Origin: Nitrospinota bacterium
Lineage (GTDB): Bacteria; Nitrospinota; Nitrospinia; Nitrospinales; Nitrospinaceae
Assembly (NCBI GenBank): GCA_029879645.1
Contig: JAOUPX010000021.1
Location: 1-33,245 of the forward strand
DNA length: 33,245 nt
Direction: 5' to 3'
Made by a program: the position numbers and the translations under genes. Each line of letters begins with the position of its first letter. Position 1 is the first letter of the stretch. Positions 16,002 to 25,000 of the stretch are shown in pieces. The notes below the pieces were generated by a model, which saw nothing but the letters and a program-made list of their open reading frames with translations, was not told the DNA's origin and searched no databases.

Positions 16002-18098
16002 TTAAACCAGAAAATATAATAGGCTGGTCATCGCCACCAACCAGAATATCATTACTAATATTTGATGCTTGATGGTACGGGCTTCCATCTCTTGCAGTAA
16101 TTGCCCAGCCGCAACTTGCTCTGTTACTTTTCCCACATTTTGATCCAACCAGCGAATATCAACTATTCGCCACAGCCGCCCGGCAAAATAAACTGAATAA
16201 GTCCCGATAGAATGAATGAAACGATCTATAATCCTTATATCCATAAATCGCCACAGCCACCCGGCAAAATAAACTGAATATGTCGCAATGGAAAGAATGA
16301 AATGATTTATAACCTTTATATCTACATTTCGCCACAACCAGTGAGCGAACCGGATGGTTGGGGTTACCACATAGGCATCATATATTTCATCAAAATATCC
16401 TTTGTTCCAAAATAGGATATATAGCTGGCTACTTCTCGGTTTTGCTGTGGATGCTTCATGCTGAGATCGAATCTGTTTTGAGTATGCATAGACCCATCCA
16501 GCCACCGCCACGCCAAGAGAAATCACAAGCCAAAATGGAAAACCATGCTCGATTGCTTTTTCACTCACGGTGACTCCAGGCAGGTTCAAAGCCGGAGCAA
16601 GAAAGCCGGCAAACCAATTCCAAAACAGAATCATTAGCCCGCCCGCACAAAACGTAACCAGAAAAAAAACCGCTAAAATGGAGCCATTTAAAAGCTTTGG
16701 TCGGACAGATTGCATCTCCAGAGTATGCTGTCCTGAAGCGGGCCAGTATGTCTTGGGGCCGTGATTAAACAGCGAGGTGACGCCTTTAAAAAGATATTGA
16801 GACGCCACAAATACCGTGATCAAGCCAATGACTTTGAATCCGATCGAAGCAGAAGCAAACCCCGTAACTTCCCACAAATGTTCATACGAACCTGAAAACA
16901 GCACTAACGGCGGAATTAACGCCAACAGCATGGCTCCGCCGAATAAGATCCCTTTGCCTTCGGGTACAGGGTGTTCCCCGTGGCCATGCCCGAGGTTCTG
17001 CTCTACAGCTCGCAAGGTATTGCCGGTGGATAGAAAATAGAACGCTTTGTAGAACCCATGAGCGAGAAGGTGGAAAACCGCAACCACGAACGCGCCCAAA
17101 CCACAGGCCATAACCATAAACCCAATTTGACTGATTGTAGAATAGGCCAGAATCTTTTTGATGTCCGATTGAGTCAGGGAAACAATTCCCGCAAATACTG
17201 CAGTGGTGGCGCCAATGATGGCAATGAACGTCATGGCGGATGGAGAAAGAATAATCAACGGACTCAACCGAACTAATAAAAAGGGGCCGGCGTTGACCAT
17301 AGTCGCCGCATGAATAAGCGCCGAGACCGGAGTCGGCGCTTCCATTGCAAAGGGTAGCCAGACATGGAACGGTATTTGAGCGGATTTTCCCATTGCACCC
17401 ATGAAGAGGAAGAAGGGAATGACCGTTAAAGGGTAAATATGAAGTTCCAGGCCCATCCATCCCAGGATATTGAGGGTATGGTTTTGCATGCCTTCGGCTT
17501 GAGCAAGAATAGTCTGGATATCGAGAGTGCCAAAGGTGTAAAAGGTCAGGATAATACCAAAACTTAATCCGACATCCGCGATTGCGTTAACGAGAAAAGC
17601 TTTGGTGGCGGCCCGGCCTGCAGAAGGTCGTTCTGCGGCGTGGGAAATTAACAGATAGGAACAGATTCCCATGACCTCCCAGCTGATCAACAGCATCAAA
17701 AGGTTGCCACTCATGACCAGCAGAATCATGGAAAAGGTAAACAGTGCTATGACGGCGAAAAACCTATTATATCTGGATTCACCAATCATGTAACGGGAGG
17801 AGTACACATGTACAATTCCACTGACTCCTGTGACCAGGAGCAATAGCAAGACGGTCAGTTGATCAACGAACAGAGTTAAATCAATGCTCAAGGTACCGGC
17901 TTGAAAGAGTCGATACAGAGAAATAGTAAATGGTCCATTTCTCAATACTTCAATGAAAGCGGCAACCGATAATCCGAAGGAAAGGCCGATGGCGGGAATT
18001 CCAATTCGGTGGCTGTTCTCGCCCCAACGGCGTCCTCCAAACAAAAGGATGAGAGACGCCAGTAGTGGAAGTAAAGGAATGAGGACGAAAAGAGTCAT
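16002..18098 (-). CDS. NuoL-like antiporter subunit with duplicated C-terminal segment
   Basis: A 698-aa polytopic protein of the NuoL/MrpA/DabB antiporter family. ATG 18098 is preferred over TTG 18110 because a GAGGG ribosome site precedes it and it avoids overlap with mrpD. It has Glu141 in SWEVMGICSYLLISH, Lys238 in MGKSAQIPFHVWLPFAMEAPTPVSALIHAATMVNAGPFLL, and SDIKKILAYSTISQIG. Size and sequence match NuoL rather than the long MrpA, whose C-terminal part is encoded separately (20395-20922). The C-terminal region carries a 27-residue unit repeated about two and a half times. In known DAB systems a NuoL-family protein, DabB, partners DabA. This subunit or its NuoM-like or MrpD neighbours could fill that role. 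A His-rich segment (about 350-365) lies in a loop. Confidence 0.9.
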   Translation of the reverse strand: MTLFVLIPLLPLLASLILLFGGRRWGENSHRIGIPAIGLSFGLSVAAFIEVLRNGPFTISLYRLFQAGTLSIDLTLFVDQLTVLLLLLVTGVSGIVHVYSSRYMIGESRYNRFFAVIALFTFSMILLVMSGNLLMLLISWEVMGICSYLLISHAAERPSAGRAATKAFLVNAIADVGLSFGIILTFYTFGTLDIQTILAQAEGMQNHTLNILGWMGLELHIYPLTVIPFFLFMGAMGKSAQIPFHVWLPFAMEAPTPVSALIHAATMVNAGPFLLVRLSPLIILSPSAMTFIAIIGATTAVFAGIVSLTQSDIKKILAYSTISQIGFMVMACGLGAFVVAVFHLLAHGFYKAFYFLSTGNTLRAVEQNLGHGHGEHPVPEGKGILFGGAMLLALIPPLVLFSGSYEHLWEVTGFASASIGFKVIGLITVFVASQYLFKGVTSLFNHGPKTYWPASGQHTLEMQSVRPKLLNGSILAVFFLVTFCAGGLMILFWNWFAGFLAPALNLPGVTVSEKAIEHGFPFWLVISLGVAVAGWVYAYSKQIRSQHEASTAKPRSSQLYILFWNKGYFDEIYDAYVVTPTIRFAHWLWRNVDIKVINHFILSIATYSVYFAGWLWRFMDIRIIDRFIHSIGTYSVYFAGRLWRIVDIRWLDQNVGKVTEQVAAGQLLQEMEARTIKHQILVMIFWLVAMTSLLYFLV
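16168..16355 (-). repeat. 81-bp tandem repeat inside the NuoL-like gene
   Basis: Two full 81-bp units (16168-16248 and 16249-16329) and the beginning of a third (from 16330) share the start CGCCACARCC at exact 81-base intervals on the + strand. The two full units are roughly 80% identical by eye. They encode 27-residue repeats starting WLWR and ending TYSVYFAG in the C-terminal part of the antiporter subunit. The frame is kept. Confidence 0.88.
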
Positions 18099-18106
18099 AG
18101 ATTCCC

Positions 18107-19576
18107 TCAAAGGCCTGGTGGCAGAGCATTGTCCAGCAGCAATTGAACAATAGGCGCGCTGAATAAACCAAGAATTATTATCGCGGCGGATGTGATTCCC
18201 ATAGTCAGTTTAAAGGCAAGGGGAACTTCGCCAAATTGAATATTTGATCGAGCTGATGTTTGGCGGAAAATACCCTCAAACAGTTTAACGAAATAGGCAA
18301 GCGTCAAGAGCGTGGAAAGCACCACCGCGGCTACTGAGATGTAATTGCCCGCTTCCAACGCTCCAAGAATGATGTACCATTTGCCAAAAAATCCACCCGT
18401 CGGGGGCAGGCCAATCATCCCCAGGGCCATAATAATTAAAGATCCGGTAAGCCAGGGAGCTTGTTTCCCAATATGCCATAGGTCGTCAATCGTTCGGACT
18501 CCATAAAGATAAAACGCCACACCTGCTATATAAAACAGGCCGGCTTGCATGACGGCATCGTTCAATAAATAAAATATTCCGCCGACAAACCCAGTTTGGT
18601 TACCTTGGCCGATTCCAATGATAATAATGCCGATGTGCGCAATTCCTCCATAAGCGAACATCATTTTAATATCTCGCTGGGCAAGGGCCAGGCTTGAGCC
18701 AATGACCGCCGCTAATACTCCAAGAACGGCCACTATTTTCAAAATTGGAATATCATAAATAACAATTGACGCATCAAAGACCCAATAGATTATTCTGACC
18801 CACGCCAAAAGGACTACTTTTGTTATGAGTGGAGCCAGGATAGGGGAAACGGACTCAGGAGCATAAGTGTAGGCCTCGGGCATCCAGGTATGAAACGGGA
18901 CCAGGGCCATCTTGATCCCCAGGCCGATAAACATAAAAAGCAGTCCACCCACAAGAGCTTTAGAGCTTAGTAGCATAGGGAGTTTGCTTGCTATGTCTGC
19001 CATATTCAGTGTGCCGGTCACTGCATAGAGATAACTGACCCCTAACAGATAAAGGGCAGCGCCAATGGTTCCCAATATAAGATACCGAAAGGCGGCAAAC
19101 AGCGCTCTCCCTCCTGCAACTCCCACCAGGGCGTAACTCGAGATAGCCGCAACTTCTAGGAACACGAACAGATTGAATAAATCTCCAGCGAAAGTGATTC
19201 CGGTCAAGGCGGATATAAATAATAAAATCAAGGTATGAAAATGAACGATTCGTCCACCCAGAGCCTTGGGATAAATAGGCTTATTGAACACTACGCCAAG
19301 CAAACCCAAAATACTCAGTAGAAGTAAGACGATACTTGCCAAACCATCAGCTACCCATTCAATGCCGAGGGGCGCAGCCCACCCGCTAAACACATACCGT
19401 ATCTCTCCATGATGAACGATGTTGTAGAGATTCAAAATAGAGACCAGCACCATCGCCGCGAGAGTAGCCGTAGAGATTGGCTGGCTCCAATGACGGTGTT
19501 TCAGGCAAACCACTGGCATGGAAATAGCGGCAAGCAATGGGAGAAGAAATAGGATTACGGGAAGTTGGTGGCTCAT
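18107..19576 (-). CDS. mrpD: MrpD/MnhD-like Na+/H+ antiporter subunit
   Basis: A 489-aa polytopic membrane protein of the MrpD (Proton_antipo_M) family. It has the family glutamate (Glu141 in FNLFVFLEVAAISSYALVG), Lys222 in GLGIKMALVPFHTWMPEAYTYAPE, Lys253, and a RDIKMMFAYGGIAHIG segment. Its start overlaps the mrpC stop by 4 bases (ATGA). In Mrp complexes MrpD forms one of the two proton/sodium channels. Here it follows mrpE-F-G-MbhDE-B-C in the standard order and is followed by NuoL-like and NuoM-like genes, giving three channel-type subunits in the operon. The YTYAPE segment is typical of MrpD/MbhH proteins. Confidence 0.92.
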   Translation of the reverse strand: MSHQLPVILFLLPLLAAISMPVVCLKHRHWSQPISTATLAAMVLVSILNLYNIVHHGEIRYVFSGWAAPLGIEWVADGLASIVLLLLSILGLLGVVFNKPIYPKALGGRIVHFHTLILLFISALTGITFAGDLFNLFVFLEVAAISSYALVGVAGGRALFAAFRYLILGTIGAALYLLGVSYLYAVTGTLNMADIASKLPMLLSSKALVGGLLFMFIGLGIKMALVPFHTWMPEAYTYAPESVSPILAPLITKVVLLAWVRIIYWVFDASIVIYDIPILKIVAVLGVLAAVIGSSLALAQRDIKMMFAYGGIAHIGIIIIGIGQGNQTGFVGGIFYLLNDAVMQAGLFYIAGVAFYLYGVRTIDDLWHIGKQAPWLTGSLIIMALGMIGLPPTGGFFGKWYIILGALEAGNYISVAAVVLSTLLTLAYFVKLFEGIFRQTSARSNIQFGEVPLAFKLTMGITSAAIIILGLFSAPIVQLLLDNALPPGL

Positions 19577-19950
19577 TCTAGTTTTTTAAGAATTTCTTCT
19601 TCATCAAGGCTTCCATATGTGCGATATATTGCCGCGCACAGGGCTAATCCCACGCCCAGGGTCGCCACACCTACCACAATGGCAGTCAGTGTCAGGACAT
19701 GTGGCAAAGGATTCGCGTAATTGGCCGCTTGCACCGGTTCGGTGGTTGATAAGAGAATTGGAAGCGTCGCACCTTTTTTAGCGCTGATAGATACCAGGAA
19801 AAAAATTACGCTGGTTTGCACCAGATACATCCCGATGAGTTTCTTTACGAGATTGTATCGCGTAACCATGATATAAAAACCCCACAGGAAAATGATGACG
19901 AAGGTCAAAAAATTGGGTCGCTGAAAAACTGCGGAAAATGCATCAACCAT
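19573..19950 (-). CDS. mrpC: MrpC/MnhC-like (NuoK-like) subunit
   Basis: A 125-aa membrane protein with three predicted helices, of the MnhC/NuoK family. Helix 1 contains FLWGFYIMVTRYNLVKKLIG (the ExGxYxxLxRxxLxKxxxG-like motif of MrpC), followed by VQTSVIFFLV and the PLPHVLTLTAIVVGVATLGVGLAL segment, which is nearly diagnostic of MrpC. It overlaps mrpB by 8 bases and mrpD by 4, indicating translational coupling. Length matches the family (110-125 aa). Confidence 0.92.
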   Translation of the reverse strand: MVDAFSAVFQRPNFLTFVIIFLWGFYIMVTRYNLVKKLIGMYLVQTSVIFFLVSISAKKGATLPILLSTTEPVQAANYANPLPHVLTLTAIVVGVATLGVGLALCAAIYRTYGSLDEEEILKKLE

Positions 19951-20395
19951 TTATTGAATCCTCGATAATTTCTTCTGCAGACAAGCTGAATACAATAGAA
20001 ACGGCTGTGACCGCAACATCGACAGCGACGCCGATTTGGGTAAGCACGATTCCCAAAGATCTTCGGGAAGCCGGTTCCAGGCCAGGAATTTCCAAGTTCG
20101 CATAATTGAGAAACTCTCCACCTCCAATCATACACAAGCCACCTACACCCGCGTAGATCAGCATACCGACTCCATCACCATGTAAAACCCGCTGGGCAAT
20201 CCGACTCCTGGAAGCGTTATGACCAAAAATCAAAACAGATAAGATCATCCCCGTGCCTAAAATTACCCCACCCACAAAGCCTCCTCCGGGTCCGTATTGA
20301 CCGAAAAACAACACATATAAACCGAACATTTGGACCACCGGGATGAGAAAGCGCCCCAGGGTTTGGACGATAATACTATCGTGTGAGCGTATCAT
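19943..20395 (-). CDS. mrpB: MrpB/MnhB-like subunit
   Basis: A 150-aa membrane protein of the MnhB family, with a GQYGPGGGFVGGVI motif in the first third that is the family hallmark (residues about 29-42), four likely helices, and a GVAVDVAVTAVSIVFSLS segment near the C-terminus. The start codon shares one base with the stop of the MbhD/E-like gene (TAATG), and the 3' end overlaps mrpC by 8 bases. It forms part of the small-subunit membrane block of Mrp antiporters. Corresponds to MbhF in archaeal Mbh operons. Confidence 0.92.
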   Translation of the reverse strand: MIRSHDSIIVQTLGRFLIPVVQMFGLYVLFFGQYGPGGGFVGGVILGTGMILSVLIFGHNASRSRIAQRVLHGDGVGMLIYAGVGGLCMIGGGEFLNYANLEIPGLEPASRRSLGIVLTQIGVAVDVAVTAVSIVFSLSAEEIIEDSING

Positions 20396-20922
20396 TATGT
20401 TTCTCTCCTAAGCAGTAAAGCGCAAGCAATGCCCGCAGAAAAAATCACAACCGTTTCGATCATCGTATCCAACGATCGATAATCCATCAGTACCGAAGTG
20501 ACAACATTCGGAGTATGGCTGTCCTGATAGCTCTGTTTGAGGTAGATTGGCGAAATATGAGCACTCGCTGGAGAATTCGGGTCCCCGAACTCAGGAAGGT
20601 CCTCAGCGGCATAAAGCAATAGAACTCCCAAGAGAGGAAAAACAATTAACGTTGTCAGAGAAGGAGGAGGACGCCTAAGCCGAGTGTCTTTGGGTGCGGT
20701 GCGGAATAAGGTTAAAAGAAACAGAACTGTAGCTAACCCTGCTCCTACGACAGCTTCCACGAAAGCAACATCCACAGCTCCGAGCCATGCCCATATCAAC
20801 GCCAGGGTAAAACCGTAAGTACCCAAGAGCAGGATAGAGCTCATCAAATCCTTAACCATGATGGCCCCGGCGGCAGTTGCAAGCAGAAGAAGAAGTAAAG
20901 GAATTTCAAATGAAAAAATCAT
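20395..20922 (-). CDS. MbhD/MbhE-type protein (detached MrpA C-terminal domain)
   Basis: A 175-aa membrane protein corresponding to the C-terminal part of MrpA. The N-terminal half is DUF4040/MbhD-like (residues 1-85, with DLMSSILLLGTYGFTLALIW and VDVAFVEAVVGAGLATVLFLL). The C-terminal half is MbhE-like, with the conserved VTSVLMDYRSLDTMIETVVIF segment (about 138-160), which in MrpA and MbhE precedes the last helix. In most bacterial Mrp systems these domains are fused behind a NuoL-like domain in one MrpA of around 800-950 aa. Here they stand alone and the NuoL-like part is encoded at the other end of the operon. It overlaps mrpG by 4 bases (ATGA) and mrpB by 1. Confidence 0.88.
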   Translation of the reverse strand: MIFSFEIPLLLLLLATAAGAIMVKDLMSSILLLGTYGFTLALIWAWLGAVDVAFVEAVVGAGLATVLFLLTLFRTAPKDTRLRRPPPSLTTLIVFPLLGVLLLYAAEDLPEFGDPNSPASAHISPIYLKQSYQDSHTPNVVTSVLMDYRSLDTMIETVVIFSAGIACALLLRRET

Positions 20923-21218
20923 TGGGATTCCTTTTTCCAGGGCTTCAAGCCAGACCGAAAAGCCGCGCGAATCGTGGCATGCGCAATGCCTGGATTCAGG
21001 ATATACAGCAGGGTTAATACCACCAGGATTTTAAGTGTGTTTTTACCCAGGCCTTCATGCAAAGCGATTCCAATTAACATCAAGAGAGCCCCTAAGGAGT
21101 CCGTTAATGATACGGCATGCGAACGACTGAATACATCGGGCAATCGAATCACTCCAATTGCGGCAACAATCAGAAAAAATAATCCCGCCAACATAAAAAT
21201 TATGGAAAGTATATCCAT
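20919..21218 (-). CDS. mrpG: MrpG/MnhG-like subunit
   Basis: A 99-aa membrane protein with three predicted helices, of the MnhG/PhaG family. It shows the family pattern FFLIVAAIGVIRLPDVFSRSHA (about 15-36), a conserved SLGALLMLIGIAL helix, and a third helix ending with a TSP-like HATIRAA segment (the usual ..P.aAhai.rAA). It begins 1 base after mrpF and its stop overlaps the MbhD/E-type start by 4 bases (ATGA). Length is typical. Confidence 0.92.
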   Translation of the reverse strand: MDILSIIFMLAGLFFLIVAAIGVIRLPDVFSRSHAVSLTDSLGALLMLIGIALHEGLGKNTLKILVVLTLLYILNPGIAHATIRAAFRSGLKPWKKESQ

Positions 21219-21219
21219 G

Positions 21220-21486
21220 CTACGGAAGCCCCTTTTGTTCTAAATATTTGGCCACGGCAAGCGCTCCGACTAAATTGAGCAGGGCATATCCAGTCGAGAT
21301 ATCAATAAACATATCAACTCGTTCAAAATAAACTCCAATGACAATAAGTAAAATAATTGCCTTGGTGGAAATGCCATTGAGACCCAACACACGATCAAAA
21401 ATTGTGGGTCCCCGCAAGACACGGTACAGATACGCGCCAATGAGAATGACTAGCATCACAAGGACGCAGAAAAGAAAAGTCTTCAT
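21220..21486 (-). CDS. mrpF: MrpF/MnhF-like subunit
   Basis: An 88-aa membrane protein with three helices, MnhF family. The signature YRVLRGPTIFDRVLGLNGIS (about 21-40) is the conserved cytoplasmic loop motif of MrpF (R-x-L-x-GP-x-x-x-DR), followed by the Asp-containing DISTGYALLNLVGALAVAKY helix. The ATG overlaps the mrpE stop by 4 bases, so it is translationally coupled. It corresponds to MbhB in archaeal membrane hydrogenase operons. Confidence 0.93.
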   Translation of the reverse strand: MKTFLFCVLVMLVILIGAYLYRVLRGPTIFDRVLGLNGISTKAIILLIVIGVYFERVDMFIDISTGYALLNLVGALAVAKYLEQKGLP

Positions 21487-21989
21487 ATGTCCGGCTCTTC
21501 GTTCTTAAAAATGTCTGCAATTTTCGATTCCATTTGTTTGCTTTCAATATCGTCACCCAGGTCTTTATCCATCGCATGAATAATGAGTCTATTTTGCTCG
21601 ACCTCGACGGTAATGGTTCCAGGAGTCAGCGTAATGGAGTTACCAAAAAGAACAACGGCTGCTTGATGACGCAGTTTCGTTTCCACTGATATCAGCCGGG
21701 GTTCAATGGGTAGGGAAGGGTGCAGGATAAGCTTTGACAAATGAATGCCGCTTTCAAAGATTTTATAAAAGAGCCATGGAAGGTAAAGGAAGATACTGAG
21801 CCAAAGGCGAAATTTAGGAACAAAAGGTGAATGGCCAGAGTTGACCCAAGCCACGCCGAAGGAACAAATAAGCCCCAAACCCAAATGAACCCAATCAAAG
21901 CTGCCTGACAACAAAACCCAGAACACAAACAGTGCCAAGGCTTTTAAAAACAGGAATTCGGATGATATCGGTCTTGAACGAGTTGCCAT
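21483..21989 (-). CDS. mrpE: MrpE/MnhE-like subunit
   Basis: A 168-aa membrane protein of the MnhE family: an N-terminal hydrophobic half with two or three helices (about 12-80, including FDWVHLGLGLICSFGVAW), then a soluble C-terminal half with the hallmark LFGNSITLTPGTITVEV (about 113-129) and an HAMDKD segment. It is the first gene of the tight Mrp run, 107 bases after dabA. No strong ribosome site is visible before the ATG. The gap contains AT-rich sequence but no convincing terminator, so read-through from dabA is plausible. An internal promoter cannot be excluded. Confidence 0.92.
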   Translation of the reverse strand: MATRSRPISSEFLFLKALALFVFWVLLSGSFDWVHLGLGLICSFGVAWVNSGHSPFVPKFRLWLSIFLYLPWLFYKIFESGIHLSKLILHPSLPIEPRLISVETKLRHQAAVVLFGNSITLTPGTITVEVEQNRLIIHAMDKDLGDDIESKQMESKIADIFKNEEPDI

Positions 21990-22096
21990 AAATTTGTCAG
22001 ATCTGGTTTTAACTATATAATATCAGCGGTATTCGATTGTTCCTATAAATAAAGAATCAGCCCGAAACCTAAAATGAACCATTAATATTTGTCCAA

Positions 22097-25000
22097 TTAG
22101 AGACTATGAACCGGTTCCCAAGTCGCATCCGGATTGTACCGATGAAACTCAAAACTATGGGGGTCCAGGGCCACAAGATTAAGCCATTGGTTATGAAACA
22201 ACTGTTGAAGAATCGAGTGTTTTTGGATGACGGATGAGATTACCGCCGGCGTGTGTTCGATGACGGCCAGGAGTCGCATCGGTTCGTGATAGTGAACGTC
22301 CCCGTTATTGACTGTTTGCAAGGGAAATCCCATTTGCAGATCACTTTGGCTTCCCAGCATCATCCCAACACCACCAACGACATTGTGTAACACCTTGCTC
22401 CCGCTTCCGTACCTCCAGGGATCAGCCGCAGAAAAATAATAACCGGTATTAATCCATTCGCCGACAATTAAGGGAGCGGTCATGATTTTTTCAAGAATGG
22501 CGCCTTGAGGATCAGCGACAGGATCGTAAGAATGCAAGAAAACCCGTCCGCCTAAATCCAGCCCCTTGGTCAGTTTTCGTCTTCCGATAAGAAAAGCGCC
22601 GTTGCCCGCTAATCCCCACTCCGGTCGAGGATTCGCCCAATCGCAACTGCGTTCGTCTACATGAGCATAAGCCTGCTCTGGAGAAATTTCAGTCGGCGCG
22701 CTGGGAATGCGGTTGCAACGTTCCAGAGCCTGATTTGCGCCTGCTTTTTGGAGATCCCTGGTCAATACCTGAAAATCTTCTTTATGCGAATCCGGCAATT
22801 CCTCGAGATCATAGAACTCGACCCGATCTGTCGTCGTATTATGCTTTCCCGGAAGGAACCATGTGTCTTCGGGAATCGGCAAACCTTTTTCCGCAATAAT
22901 GCGGCGCACTTCAGGTTCATTTGCCATCGCGGCAAATACCCTTGCGTTGGCATCACCCGGTCTTCCCCCGCAAGCCCCGCAATCCAACGCTCCATAATAG
23001 GGATTGTTGTCCGTCTCACTCCCATGGCCGCAGAGGCACACCAACCGGGCAAAATTTTTGGTTAGCCCCATAGCACGCAAACCATTTTCTATAAATGTCG
23101 CCCGCTCTGATAGAGAAAACCCCCCGGATAGCCCGTCAGGGACCTCTTCTGCATTCACTTCTCCAACCCTGGGGTTTTGAGGGTCAGATGTCGTGGACAA
23201 TGATATCCGGGTTGGAACCCTGCCCGTCAACCTATTCTGGATTATCGAGGTTATGGTATGAAACGTTTTATGAAACAAGGTTTTACCTGCCAGAACCAGG
23301 CTGAAAAAGAACCCCAACACATCTATCACCATCATCGACCCAACAGGATGATGCTTCAGGTCGTGAAAAAGATGGTGCCCCAGTTGCCCCCAGCGGGTAC
23401 CAGAAGAATATTTTCCCAAGGCCGATCCCTCTCCCGGCCGGGGAATTTCCGTCACGGCATGGTTGGGGGTCAATAACACCGGACATAAGGAGTCGCGTTG
23501 ATTGCTATCAAAAGCCTGATAACTGATAGGAATGCCAAAAAAACCGGCAAACCCAAATGTTTCATAGGGGCCCTGGGCTTCAAGATGGCGACGAAAGGAT
23601 TCCGAACGTACGTCGATACAAAAGACCAGTTGTGCATGGGGACGAGTCTCCCAGTCTGGTACCGCTCCGCGATGCGCAGAAATATTTTTCAGTAACTTGT
23701 CTCGAAAGGAATATTCGTACGCCTCGATCCATACCTTTCCATGCTGATCCGCAGGAAATTGATCCAGCCATCGCAACAGCATCTGCGCATCAGTAAGCGA
23801 AAGGTCCTGAACTTCTTTTGGAGATAACTCAAGAAACTGCGCCAAATGGAATAATCGCCAGGCATGCTTGCATTTCATCTGTCTGACGATATCTCCAGAT
23901 TGCTTTCCATCACCAATTCTTTGGCGGTATTCTTCAGGCCGAGCGTTCCAATATGCGGTCAGGGCAGAAACCGTCCCATCAATTCCCCATTCCTGGCAGC
24001 ATTTAATGTTGGCCAGTTCCGCTTCATAGAATAAGCGCACGGCCAGATATTGTAAGGTGTCAATGGGATGTTTTTGCTGTGAATGGTATGAGGGGTGCTC
24101 TCCAAGCCACCGGATGTAACGGGTCCAGCCTGGCAAGGATGATAGCTGCCTGGAAAGATAATCTTTCCAGCGTTCCTGGGGAATTTTGAGTTGGTTTAAG
24201 CTGGCCCAGATCGCGTCCTCTGGCGCTACGGGGAGGTCCTGAACCTTTTGGGAGAAATCTGAAATTCCGAGAAGCTGTCCCGAGAAATCTTTCTGTGCCA
24301 GGTTCCGCCATGCCAGATAAAAGCCTTCCTCCCGGCCAGGCATTTCCCAGCCGGCTAATCCCTCATCAAGGAACGCTGTTATCCATTTGATGAGTTGATT
24401 GTTGATTTGGTCGACAACCCCGCCTTCGGTCAAACAATCAATCCAATCGCTGACGGTTCGTTGGGGGGGTAGCGAAATGGGGGCAGGTGCATCCGAATTC
24501 TGATTTTCGGGAATTTGAGGCGAATCTTGTGAATCAGATAGCCCGAAGGTGGCTAAAACGTTCTCCCATAAATTAGAAAGATAGGTCTCTTCCGGGCAGT
24601 CGGAATACTGATCGTATTCCTTGAGAGTTTGCGCTAGAATTTTTTTGCGGGATTCCGCGGGAAGGTCTTGCCGAAACTGTTTTGTTGCGCCACCTCCGTT
24701 TAACTCCCATTCCAGGAGGGGGGGCGGCAATCCCTCAAAGCCAAAAAATACATGTAACTTCCAAGCATCTTTTGGGGTGATCTCTCGACTTTTAAATTTA
24801 ATAGAAGCAGGACTGTCGGAGTCGGGCCCAACCCTGGAGAAAGCCTGCTCAAAACTTTCTTTGGTAATACGACCGCTACGATAAAACTGACGGTACTCCT
24901 CGTTTGCAAGATATCCGTTCCCGCCAAGGAGCTCCTTGCCTTTTCGAACAGCCTGATCAAACGGCAAATATTCCAAGCCGTGGATGGGGTTTTGCGCCAC

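Noticed and set aside
14456-18098. NuoL-like and NuoM-like genes as part of a complex I (NDH-1) operon
   Set aside because: No NuoA-K neighbours are present, and the two genes continue a tight Mrp operon headed by dabA.
22661-23796. Several ORFs of 65-134 codons on the + strand opposite dabA
   Set aside because: They are antisense shadows of a long, conserved gene and have no recognisable domain or ribosome site.
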